Shown in pieces: positions 24,058-33,765 of a stretch of 64,000 bases of DNA. The first letter of the stretch is position 1. Every line of letters begins with the position of its first letter. A program made the position numbers and the translations under genes. The notes beneath the pieces are model-generated. The model searched no databases. It saw nothing but the letters and a program-made list of their open reading frames with translations, and was not told the DNA's origin. The stretch is taken from positions 441,484-505,483 of the forward strand of contig VZTI01002790.1 in assembly GCA_013397865.1 (NCBI GenBank), in the 5' to 3' direction. Source of the DNA: Struthidea cinerea. Taxonomy: Eukaryota; Chordata; Aves; Passeriformes; Corcoracidae.

Positions 24058-24650
24058 TGAATAAAGATGGTTTTTCAATCTGCAGTTGTACTACAGAAGA
24101 AGGTTCTGCTGTCAGGCCCCGCTCCCTGCCCAGATCCGGTCATTGGATGACCATGAGATTTTGCCAGTGGGAATAAATGTTCTGCTCTGTTTCTGGTTAG
24201 ACTTTTCTGTGCTTTAGTCTCCTTTACTTTATGCAGATTGAAGTAGATATTTCTGAGATTGGGAGAAGGATGGTAGTGCAAGTATTAGTGTAGTCAAAGC
24301 CAAACACAGTTAATAAGGGTTGACGTGTTTTTAATATGGCCTAGACAGAATTGTTGATCCACTTTTCACTGCTTGGTCTGCTATACAGAGTTCATCCCTG
24401 GCCTGTGAGAGGTAAGTTCTCCGGTTTTCTGATCATTGCCAGCCCACTGGTGATGGGTGCATTGAAATTACATCATCCAGAATGGCAGAAGACCAAGATT
24501 TCTTCTCCTATTGGTAGAGGATTACCTGAAAGAGCTCAAAGGTTAGCAGTGCATAATTAACACCCACATGGGAAAAAGCCCCAAAGGATGCCCCACTGCC
24601 CAGTTCCCTCCCCACCCACCATCATTCCAATCCTATAACAGCTGAATTTG
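24058..24650. other. Unassigned sequence between the LTR and a CR1
   Basis: I looked for a primer-binding site or gag-like reading frame just after the LTR and found none. This supports a solo LTR. Confidence 0.45.
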
Positions 24651-24976
24651 TGGACTTTCAGTACTTGAAGGGAACCTACAAGAAAGATGGGGAGTAGCTT
24701 TAGCAGGACAAGGGATAATGGCTTTAAACTGAAGGAGTGCTGATTTAGATTACTTGTAAGAACTAATTTTTTTTTACAGTGAGGTTGGTGAAACACTGGA
24801 ACTTGTTGACCAGAGAAGTTGTGGACACCCCATCCCTACAAGTGTTCAAGGTCAGGTTATATGGAGTTTTGAGCAACCTGTTCTTTTTGAAGATGTCCCT
24901 GCTCACAGCAGGGAGAACTGGACAAGATGACCCTTAAAAGGTCCCTTCTAATTCAAACAATTGTATGATTCTATGA
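24651..24976 (+). repeat. CR1 LINE 3' portion
   Basis: The landmarks are TACTTGAAGGGAACCTAC, AAGAAAGATGGGGAG, GGATAATGGCTTTAAACTGA, ACACTGGAACTTG, CACCCCATCCCTACAAGTG and AGGTCCCTTCTAATTC, ending ATGATTCTATGAA. It is moderately diverged and 5'-truncated. Confidence 0.9.
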
Positions 24977-26814
24977 ATTTACAGTTAAGACAATCAGCAA
25001 TGAATCAGGCAAATGGATCTGTGGCCCCTTTTGTCGTCACAGGACATTAGTGCCTCTGGACCCAACTCTCAGCAGGTAAAAATCAGGAATTTTTGAGCTG
25101 ATCACTCTTGTATCTGAGCACAGGAGACAACTTGATGCTGGTTATCTTGACATGAAGGCTTAGAAAACTGCAGCCTGATTTCCCTCCAGTTTTCAGTAGA
25201 TCAGAGCTACTGAAATCAGTCAGATTCTCACCTAATTTCTATGCAATTCACACCCATAAATACTAACTTTAGCAGCATTTCAGTGGGGCAGTGCCTGCTG
25301 CAAGACCGTGATTCAGATTAGTGAAGTTACACAGCTGTACTGATAAGGGTGGGGGAGAGAACAGCCCATATTCCAAAGAAAGACCCCCAACAGAAATCAA
25401 TAAATTCTCAGTAAAAAGAAAGAAAAACTGGTTTGAGACCAAGTTTCTCTAAGATACTAGCTTGCCCTTGTCACTAATGTTTTAAGCATGTGATTTTTAA
25501 ATCATAAACATTTAGACTAAGATCATAAAATTTTGAGTAGGTATATAGCAAAGAGTGTAACATTGAAGACAGATCATTCTCTGAGTATATAAGAAAGTAT
25601 TTGTAAGTCTGTGCTCACAAATGTACATACATTTTGAGAATGTAATTCTTCTTGTATTTGTGATACTACTTCATCATGAGGAAACTGGAAAACTGCTCAG
25701 CTTCACAGAGCTGTAATACTTTTATATAAACAACCCATTCAGTCCAGACAGCTACTTTAACTTCAGTTTAAATCCTGTTTGCTTCAAGCTTTGAGTTCCA
25801 TTAGTGCTCTTTCAAGTTAAGCACAGGCTTAACAGCTTTATTAGATCAATGCCCAGGACAGCTGGTGAGAATTCCAGCTATCAAATGGTCTCCAGTGCAA
25901 AGACAACTTCTTTGGTCTTCTTGTTGCCCCTAAAGCTGTTTTGCTCAGCTACAGGTGTGCACTTCTTTAACAGCCCATTTGGTGGGTTGTTTATAGCCTT
26001 GGGGGTCTCCAGTGCTCTTCTCTATCACCCCCTGCCTGCTTGCACTGCATCCCCTGTCCCCATCCTCAAGGTCTCTGCTATCGTATCAGCCTTGCTTTCC
26101 CCATACAATGTATCATTATCCCGGGGTCATAAATATTTCACTTAACTGTAGAATAAGTATTCTCTATATAAAAATAAGATTTTACCACATTATTATAACA
26201 AAGAAAACAAATGAGGCAATAATGACCATGGTCTCTAGAAAAACTGCTCTTAGAGCTGAGCAAACTAAAGCAAAGCTTTAGGCAAGCCAAGACACGTTTG
26301 AACAAAGCCTGGGAAGTCCTGAGGCCTCGCAGAAAAAGAATGAAGCCTGTGGTCTTTTATATCCCGAATTTAATGGGATACAGGGCAACAGCGAAATAAA
26401 AACATGAAATAGGCCTGGTGCCCAAATTGAATATTGAGGAACAGCACTAACAACCTATTATTAGCCTGGTGACTCCTCTTTCAGGAGACCCTGTTCTAGG
26501 ACATGAAGCACTGCTCTGCATTATACTTACATAAGAAGTCCATTATCTCCTGAGAGAAGTCCAATTCCCTGAATGCTATGTGCCTTATAACATACCTTCG
26601 ATAAGACACAGTTTTAGCTCTTGACTTTAATTATCCTTTCCTTCCAAATCTGTTCCAAAATATTAAGTACATAGGCCTAAACAGTGAGCTGGTGGGCAGC
26701 AAGATCTTTTATCCCCTCTTTCAACATATGATGTTTTTTTGGCCTGTATTCTTTACTATACAGAACCTTGGAGGTGTGCAGTGTGGAAGTCCGATCAAGG
26801 CACTCTTGCTCCCT
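24977..26814. other. Unassigned intergenic sequence
   Basis: This is AT-rich DNA. A 113-codon frame at 25804-26145 has no recognisable domain and is not splice-bounded. No repeat family was recognised. Confidence 0.4.
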
Positions 26815-27060
26815 TCACAGAATCACAGAATGGTTGGGGTTGGAAGGGACACCTGGAGGTCATCTTATCCAGCCCCGCTGCTCACACAGGGCTACCTTGA
26901 GCCAGTTGTCCAGGTCCGTGTCTAGAGGCTTTTGAATATCTTGGAGGATGGAGACCACAGCCACTCTGGGCAACCTGTGCCAGTGCTCCCTCACATGAAC
27001 AAAGTGTCTCCTGATGTTCAGGCAGTACCTCTTGTGTTTCTGTGTGTGCCCCATACTACA
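26815..27060 (-). repeat. CR1 LINE 3'-end fragment (minus strand)
   Basis: The + strand opens with CACAGAATCACAGAATGGTT and GGGTTGGAAGGGACACCTGG. It continues with GTTGTCCAGGTCC, GGCAACCTGTGCCAGTG and TCCTGATGTTCAGGC. These are reverse-complement CR1 of an ATTCTGTG subfamily. Confidence 0.9.
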
Positions 27061-27216
27061 GCATGACTGTACAGGCACTTCAGGGAGGTTCCCCAGAACC
27101 CTGAGTTTCTGGAGATGGTTTGGAGGATTTCTCCATAATGGTGTCTTCCAGGCACTTCCTTGCTCACATGCTGGAGATCCCCCTTAAGCCTCATTTTGCT
27201 GTTTGCGGTCCCTTCC

Positions 27217-27929
27217 TTCTGCACTTGAGATGGGGCAACCCAGGTTATGTGTACAGACTGGGGAATGAGAGGTTGGAAAGCAGTGCCAAAGAAAGGGACC
27301 TGGGGTCCTGGTCAATGGCAAATTGAATATGTCAGCAGTGCCCTGGCAGCCAGGAGGGCCAGGTGTGTCCTGGGGGCATCAGGCACAGCATCGCCAGCGG
27401 GACAAGGGAGGGGATTATCTCACCTGGAATATTGTGTGCAGTATTGGGGATCACAATATAAGAAAGACATTAGAGAGCATGCAAAGGAGGGCAATGAAGA
27501 TGGTGAAGGGCCTTGAGGGAAAGTCATATGAGGAGTGGCTCAGGTCACTTGGTCTGTTCAGCCTGGAAAAGAAGAGGCTGAGAGGAGATCTCTTTGCAGT
27601 TACAAGTTCATCATGAGGGGAAGACGAGGGGCAGGCGCTGATCTCTTCTATCTGGTGACCAGTGACAGGACCGGAGGGAATGGCTTGGAGCTGCGTCAGG
27701 GGAGGTTTGGGTTGGATATTAGGAAAAGGTTCTTCCCCCAGAGGACGGTTGGGCACTGGAACAGGCTCCCCAGGGAAGTGCTCACAGCACCAAGCCTGAC
27801 AGAGTTCAAGAAGCATTGGAACAACGCGCTTAGGTACTGGGGATGGTCCTGTGCAGGGCCAGGAGTTGTACTCCATGACCCTCATGGGTCCCTTCCAACT
27901 CAGCATTTTCTGTGACTCTGTGATTCTGA
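27217..27929 (+). repeat. CR1 LINE, about 0.71 kb 3' portion
   Basis: It begins in the RT-distal block (CTGCACTTGAGATGGGGCAA, GAAAGGGACCTGGGGTCCTG) and continues through ATTGTGTGCAGTATTGGGG, GTTCAGCCTGGAAAAG, GGGGAGGTTTGGGTTGGATA and CACTGGAACAGGCTCCCCAG. It ends in CTGTGACTCTGTGATTCTGA. The frame at 27535-27915 is the 3' CR1 sequence read through and is not a host gene. The copy is relatively well preserved compared with the others in the window. Confidence 0.94.
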
Positions 27930-28360
27930 TCCACAGCCAGTTACTGTCTTGTCCTATTAGCACCCTTCTCACATCCTTTCCCCTCCCCAGCAAAACTGAG
28001 GAGAGCACCACATGGGTCCCCATGCCCTTGCTTACTGCCCACAGAGCTCTGTAGTCACTTTTGATGTTGTCCAGGTTTCCCCTGGAGTATTGTTTGTGCC
28101 TGCATGGAATAACAGCAGGAGATAGTGGTCAGAGGACAAGATGAGCTTGGCAGTCCCTCCTCAACACCTGGATCCTGGCCCATGGCAAGCAGCAAGGCTC
28201 TATAAATGTTTGATCACGCTGGCAGACAGGTGCCTCTGTCCCCCTCACTGCAGACTGTTTCTTTCTGATAGTCTTGCATGATTTAAGGCTGAGTGGACCA
28301 GGCCTTTTACTTGTAGTTATCTGTTTCCCCTTCATCTTCAATGGTGGTGAATCCATTTTG
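27930..28360 (-). pseudogene. CR1 ORF1 remnant with decayed SGNH/GDSL esterase domain
   Basis: Read on the minus strand, three adjacent pieces in three frames match the esterase part of CR1 ORF1 proteins. From 28356 downward one piece reads RGTEAP, then CCLPWARI. The next, near 28140-28085, reads SSDHYLLLLFHAGTNNT. The third, near 28078-27950, reads IKSDYRAL then GMGTHVVLSSVLLGRGKDVR. Intact relatives carry GDSLLRG before TEAP and GTND in the later block (family knowledge). Here the GDS has become a sequence like KQSAVRG, and ND has become NN. With at least two frameshifts (near 28140 and 28080) this cannot be an active esterase. It abuts the 3' end of the + strand CR1 at 27929. Confidence 0.7.
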
Positions 28361-29599
28361 CAGCTGTAAGCCCTTAGGTGAGGCAGAAGCCTTCACCCCG
28401 ATGCCAAATTCACTGGCTTCCACTCTTCCCCTTCTCCAGAAGTTTTGCTTACCTTGCTAGTGGGACATAGACACTGCCTGCTTCTCTACTTCAGGATAGC
28501 GGAGACAGTCAGCAGAGAGAAAGAGGAGCTTTGGGGCCGTAATTCATCTGCCCCATCTTATATATTGGTTTTAGGGTGAGACAACATAGTCCCTCAAAGT
28601 GCCTGATTTTCTCCAGTGACTGCAAGGCTCTCCTAGATAAAGGAATGTTATACAAAACTTTGGTGTTTTTTTTTTTTTTTTTTTTGTTTTTTTTTTTTTT
28701 TTGTGTGGTGTGTGACAACAGGGCTTATAAAGTAGCTGCAAATTAGGAACAGTAAGACTTAAGTCACATTCTTGCATGCACTGTAAAAAACAACACAAGA
28801 AAAATGGAGATAAAGAATGAACTCTGGCCATGTATTCTTATTGCTGGTTTTCTGTACTTGAAAAGCATTTTGGTGACAATGTGCCAGCAAATATTTTTAA
28901 TTTAATTTTTTAAAAATACCAGGTGATCTCTGGATTAAAAAATGTTGATGAATACGACACTAGGTGGCATTGTATAAATACATATAAAGTCTTGTGCTTT
29001 TTCTGTTTCAAAGGAGTTAAAAAGTATGAAAATCTCATTGAAATGTGTGGGATTTGTTCACTAATTTTTGTTCTCTGGTCATTGTAGTCTGAGATTTAGC
29101 ATTACTGGAATGCATGGAGTAGTCCAGTGATTAGCTATGTTTTATGGTTTTATCTGCTACTGAAAATCTACAGCTCACAATCTGTCTTTTATTTACATAT
29201 GATATTTATTCCTGAACGACAGCATCTTCTAGATAATAAATGAGAATAGATTGAAGCCTCATGGCTACTTATCTTTTGTGAGCAGCTTAAGAGTATGACT
29301 GGTTCAGTCCCAAGGTGGCCAATGAGTTTCTGTGAATCTCCATTCAGCATTCCTCTTCTGAAATGAATGTCACCTCCTTGTTTTTATGAACACTTGTGAG
29401 GTAGGTTGTGCCTCTGAAGGATCACATCAGGACTGCATGATCACCCCACTTTGTGTAAATGGTATTGAAATACTGGTAATACCAAACAAGAGGATGTTGA
29501 TAGGTCACACATGTCACAGGGGGAAATGAACCTGTTTTGTAAATGGTGGGAGATTTTGGGGTGTCTGAAGTGTGAAATCACCCAGTATGATCATGTCCA
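28361..29599. other. Unassigned sequence, with an interrupted poly(T) tract
   Basis: A T tract runs at 28666-28702, broken by one G at 28686, and is followed by GTGTGGTGTGTG. It could be the reversed poly(A) of an unrecognised retrocopy or just a simple repeat. No gene was recognised. Confidence 0.45.
28666..28702. repeat. Poly(T) tract
   Basis: Twenty Ts, one G and sixteen Ts. Likely a sequencing and length-polymorphism hotspot. Confidence 0.95.
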
Positions 29600-30203
29600 C
29601 ATTGGCATAACTGGAGTGTGCAGAAAGATGCAAGGCTTTAAAGGCATCAGGGGAAACTTTTTCTTGGAAGTGGCAAAATTTCACATCTGTTCTGAACTTG
29701 GACTAGTGCTTCATGAAGGGTACAGGGCAGGAAAACGAATCCTCCTCATTGCTCAGCCCTCCTGGGCAGATCTTGGGGGAAAACTTCAGGTCTTGGGGAA
29801 CATTATCAGTTCAACTGCTACAGGGAAATGGGCTCTGATCAACCCATACAAAACTGACTGGAGTCTTCAACAACCCAGTCAGAAACTAGGAAAGTTCTCA
29901 TGCCTTTTCTGGGAAATCATTGACTGGACACCTCTCCGAAGTGCCGGCACTCCAACAGTGCAGCACAGCAAGCAGAAGGAATTAGAGGTCTCTGCGCAGT
30001 AGCAGGGCTACAACCTCTTTGGGATCATGGTGAGATATTTCACATGACTGGAGTGCTCTGAAGGTTGGCTATGGGCTCCATAGGAAGGAGGTAAGGAGAG
30101 GGAGCTGCCCCATATGGGAGACAGCATTGGGAACACATCGAGCTCTGCCTTGACATGAGTGATAAGCCATAAACTGAGAGCTTATGGGTCAGGATTAGAA
30201 GGT

Positions 30204-30220
30204 GTTGTTGTTGTTGTTGT
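30204..30220. repeat. (TTG)n microsatellite inside the CR1 remnant
   Basis: A run of GTT units just upstream of the endonuclease CYRPPDE codons. In translation it gives a valine run, and it has replaced the usual sequence before this motif. Confidence 0.85.
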
Positions 30221-30585
30221 GGATTTCTGCTACAGACCACCTGATGAGGTAAAACTAGTTGAGACCTTCCTCAGACAGCCGGAAGAAGTCTCACATTCAC
30301 TGGTCCTGATCTTCATTGGGAACTTAATGTCTCCAGGAGGGACAATCAGCAGACAAATGAATTATAGGTGTCCTAAGCGGACATCAGTGCACAACTGTGT
30401 CCAGCTGTGTCCAGTGCAGGGAAAAAAAACCTGCAGGAATAGACTTTACCTTGCTTATCTGGGACAGCTCTTATTTTTACAGTAATGAGAAAGGTCAGCA
30501 GCAAACCTTGGTGATGAGGAAGACAGGATGGATCTCCTGGCTAGTCATGCTCTCTCAGTTAAGTTTTTGTATTTCTTTCACCCAG

Positions 30586-30611
30586 TGTCACTCCTGTCAC
30601 CCAGTGTCACT
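30586..30611. repeat. Short tandem duplication
   Basis: CACCCAGTGTCACT is present twice in a row, separated by CCTGT. It is a small local duplication within the CR1 remnant. Confidence 0.7.
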
Positions 30612-31095
30612 TCAGATGAGCAAGAAGTAGGATTTGAGAACTGGAGGTTGCTCAGCCTCACCTTGAGAAGGCAATACTCCTGAAAGCCATTTCCAAACAC
30701 ATTAAATTCAAGAAGGTGATTGGGAGTAGTCAGCATAGGTTAAAGAAAGGGGAGTTTTTCCAGACCAAACCAAGCGCCTTCTGGAAAGAAATTACGAGCT
30801 TGGTGGATGAGGAGAGACCATATGGCTTTTGACGCTCTGTTCTGTGGCATCCTCATGGGGAAACTGATGAGGAATAGGGCAGATAAATAGACAGGGAGGT
30901 GGACTGAAAACTGACTGAACTGTGGGGGTAAAAGCACTGTGAGGACCAGCATGAAGTCCATGGAGATATTAAAAATCCAGCTGTAATTGGTCCCTAGTAA
31001 CCTGCTCTTGATGACCCTGCTTTGAGCAGAGGCTTGGACTAAACAATCTCCAAGACATCCCTTCCTATCTCAAATATTGTGTGATTTTGTGAACA

Positions 31096-33472
31096 GCACC
31101 TTTTCTGCTGGCCTCACTTAAGGTTGAGCCTGTAGCTCAAGCCTCCGGTTTCATGAGTCTGTAAAGATTTTGGACAGGACAGAGTGATCCGTGTCCTGCA
31201 GGACTGCCTCCAAACTTGGGAGACAAGTGGCAGATGTATGCAGTCTCATTTTGGGGAGACGTCTCATTTTGGTTATGGTCAGAGCTGTGTTTATAGCTAT
31301 AGGCTGGCATATAAATACTTGGTAGTGCTGGAGTGTGTATGAGTCAAAAAATGGCTTTAGGCATTTAATACACTTCTGATACTTAGACTGAAACTTCTTA
31401 TACTGGGGTGATTTCACACAAGAAATATTTTAAGGATTTGTGGCTAACACAACAGTGTGGCTGGTAACTGCACTGCCATGCCGTGTTAGTAGTACTGCTG
31501 CTACACATGGGGAATTTATTTGTCTTTACACACTTAAAGCAGCAGGCTTCCTGGGACTCAGCCCACTGTAGATCCCTGCAACCCAAACAAACAAGCATGT
31601 GGATTGCGGCTAGAAATTTGCAGTGTGTTGGGAGAAAACCATCCTTGCTTACACTGAGGGGCCTACAGAGGCAGACCAAGCCATCTTGATGGTCCTGCTC
31701 ATATGGGAGGAGGTTTTCATGGGCAATGCAAAAGCAAAAGTGATCTTCTAGAAACTTTTAGGGAATAGAACTGGTAGAAGTTATTTCTTTTAAAATAAGA
31801 GTTATTTTCGTCATGGCCAGTTTTGTTGTCTTTCAAATACATGTTCCAAGATTTAGGAAAAAAAAAAAAAAAAGAAAAAAATGGCAAGCTATATCAGTGT
31901 TGTAACTCACCATTTTGTGAGATTGTTTGTTTTAGTTAGGCTATAAACAAAGCAAACTCTTTAAAGCAATTCAATCGTTTTAGAAAAGTGGCTGTGATAG
32001 GTGGTGATTTACAGTATGTTTTTCACAAGATGAGAATAAAGAAAACAAAATATTTAAACAAATGTAGTTAAGTTGAACCGTGTAAAACAGTCTAATAAGT
32101 TTTTATTGTTTTACTTTAAAAGCTTAATTCAGTCTTACGCTCTCTGGAGGAAAATTGAATGCTGCAAGGATTAACAGACATTGGCAATTGAACTGGCCGA
32201 GGAAAAGTTTCCTGTGTTTTCCTGTCCTCTCCTAATGCATTTTTGGCCAATACATCCTGTTTTGCTGTGTTAATGGATTATTGTTCCTATTTCATAGGAG
32301 ACAGTAGGGATATGAGAGAAAGTTGAAATCATGGGGCAGTAGAAGTATATTAGCATAAAGACCAATTATTTCTGTCTTTCATAGCCAGCGGGAGTGGTGC
32401 AACATCTGTTCTTAGCAACTGAGGAAAGTATTTGGTCAACCTGCAAGTCAGTGATTATTGCATCACACTGACAAGAACCAGCATCATGTGACTTCAGACA
32501 TATGGAAGGTGACTGCTGGGTTGAATCCTAATCTGAGTTGCAGAGCCGAGACAAAAATTTACAGTAAATAATTTATATGGCAGATTTGGATTCCTTTCTG
32601 CCGTGGGATATTTTAAAAATCTTTTTTGAGGGTCTTAAGCTCTTGTCTTTAACTGCAATAAGTGATTCCTTTCTTAGAAAAGGTTACAGAACCTCCTGGG
32701 GCTGTTTTGAGCTGACACCTTCATATTGGCTGCTCATCAAGCAAAATAATAATTCATGAATGTTCGTGGGTATATTTTCCTTTTTCTCAGTTTACGTTGA
32801 GATAAAGCTGGTCCATGGTAACCAGCTTAGTGCCTTTTTTTTTTTTTTTTAATTTTCAGAACTAATAGCTGAAATAGTTTGTCAGTAATGTTTTAAGAGG
32901 TTGCTTTTTCTCTTGCAATTGTCACATTGCTGCAAGGGCACAGAAACAGCTCTTCTGGCCCTTGGTATGACTGAAGAGCAGAGAAGGAAAGTTGCAGGGC
33001 AAAAGCCTCCCAAACCACAGTTGCTACTTGAGGAACAGAGCCTTTGCACAAACCTGCAGATCTCCCAACCTTTTTCCCCCTTCTTCCTACCATTGGTCAT
33101 TTATTCTATCTCTACCCTCCAGGAAATATTTTACCTCCTGAACTGAGTCAAATACTGAAGTTGTAACTGATGCAAGGGGTAGAAACTCTGGCAAGGAAAG
33201 TGAGAGTGCTCTACAACATTTTTAAACTGTTCATATCAAATCAATCTCCTTTGGCACATAGAAGACAAATTTATCAGCCTTACTTTCAGGATTGATGACG
33301 GAATTTTTCACACAATTTCTAAAGAAGGAATCTGAGCCTGTTGAGTAGCGCTCATGGTCCCAGATCTCTCAGCGTCACGTTTCCCCCTGGATTTAGCATG
33401 CAAGAAATGAATAAATAACAAGCAACTTTCTGATGAGATTGCTGTAAAAAGGCTATAAATCTTACCTAGGCT
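31096..33472. other. Unassigned intergenic sequence
   Basis: The stretch contains a poly(A) tract at 31858-31880 (with one G after it) and a poly(T) run at about 32837-32850. No gene or repeat family was recognised. Confidence 0.45.
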
Positions 33473-33765
33473 TATATTGGTTTTGGCTCGGATAGAGTTA
33501 AATTTCTTCATAGTACCTGGTATGAGGCTGTGGTTTGGATTTGTGCTGAAAACAGCTGGTTGACTGCAAATGCTTTTGCAGCTTTCCTTCATATGCACAG
33601 CACTGAAGTCTGTTTTTCTGTGAATATGAGCTAAGGAAACAGGAGTGTGTGAGTTCAGAGGGGGTAATATAAGATGAGAACGGGAGCTGCCCATGGCAAG
33701 GCACAAGTGTTATATCTGGCCAGCTCTATTGGATATCATGGAGCACTGCAAATCCATAAGCACAT
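33473..33765 (+). mobile_element. Avian ERV LTR fragment (left part of an LTR)
   Basis: ATTGGTTTTGGCTCGGATAG followed by AGTTAAATTTCTTC, AGTACCTGGTATGAGGCTGT and TTTGGATTTGTGCTG matches the opening of a widespread bird ERV LTR as I remember it. That LTR usually begins with a TGT shortly before this motif. Weaker matches to its middle (GGCCAGCTCTATTGGATAT) continue to about 33765. The CpG/TATA region and the poly(A) end are not seen, so it is truncated or too diverged. Confidence 0.6.

Larger units (their letters stand above)
29600..31095 (+). pseudogene. Decayed CR1 ORF2: endonuclease and reverse transcriptase remnants plus 3' tail
   Basis: At 30228 the + strand encodes CYRPPDE followed by a stretch like ETFLRQPEEVSHSLVLIFIG. 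This matches the APE-type endonuclease of CR1 ORF2, where intact copies continue with GDFN; here it reads GNLM. At 30689-30832 an open piece begins ISKHIKFKKVIGSSQH and continues to LVDEERPYGF, then a stop. It resembles the CR1 reverse transcriptase region that precedes the catalytic YxDD, which is not seen and seems deleted. A tail at about 30955-31095 contains GACCCTGCTTTGAGCAGAGG and ends GTGTGATTTTGTGAA. The left edge is inferred: the 163-codon frame at 29511-30002 is in sequence that resembles the ORF2 5' region but was not proved. Confidence 0.7.

Noticed and set aside
27451..28023. 190-codon minus-strand frame taken as a single gene
   Set aside because: Its N-terminal part is the CR1 ORF1 remnant. 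The rest is the antisense of the + strand CR1 3' end, so it is a chance join of two repeats.
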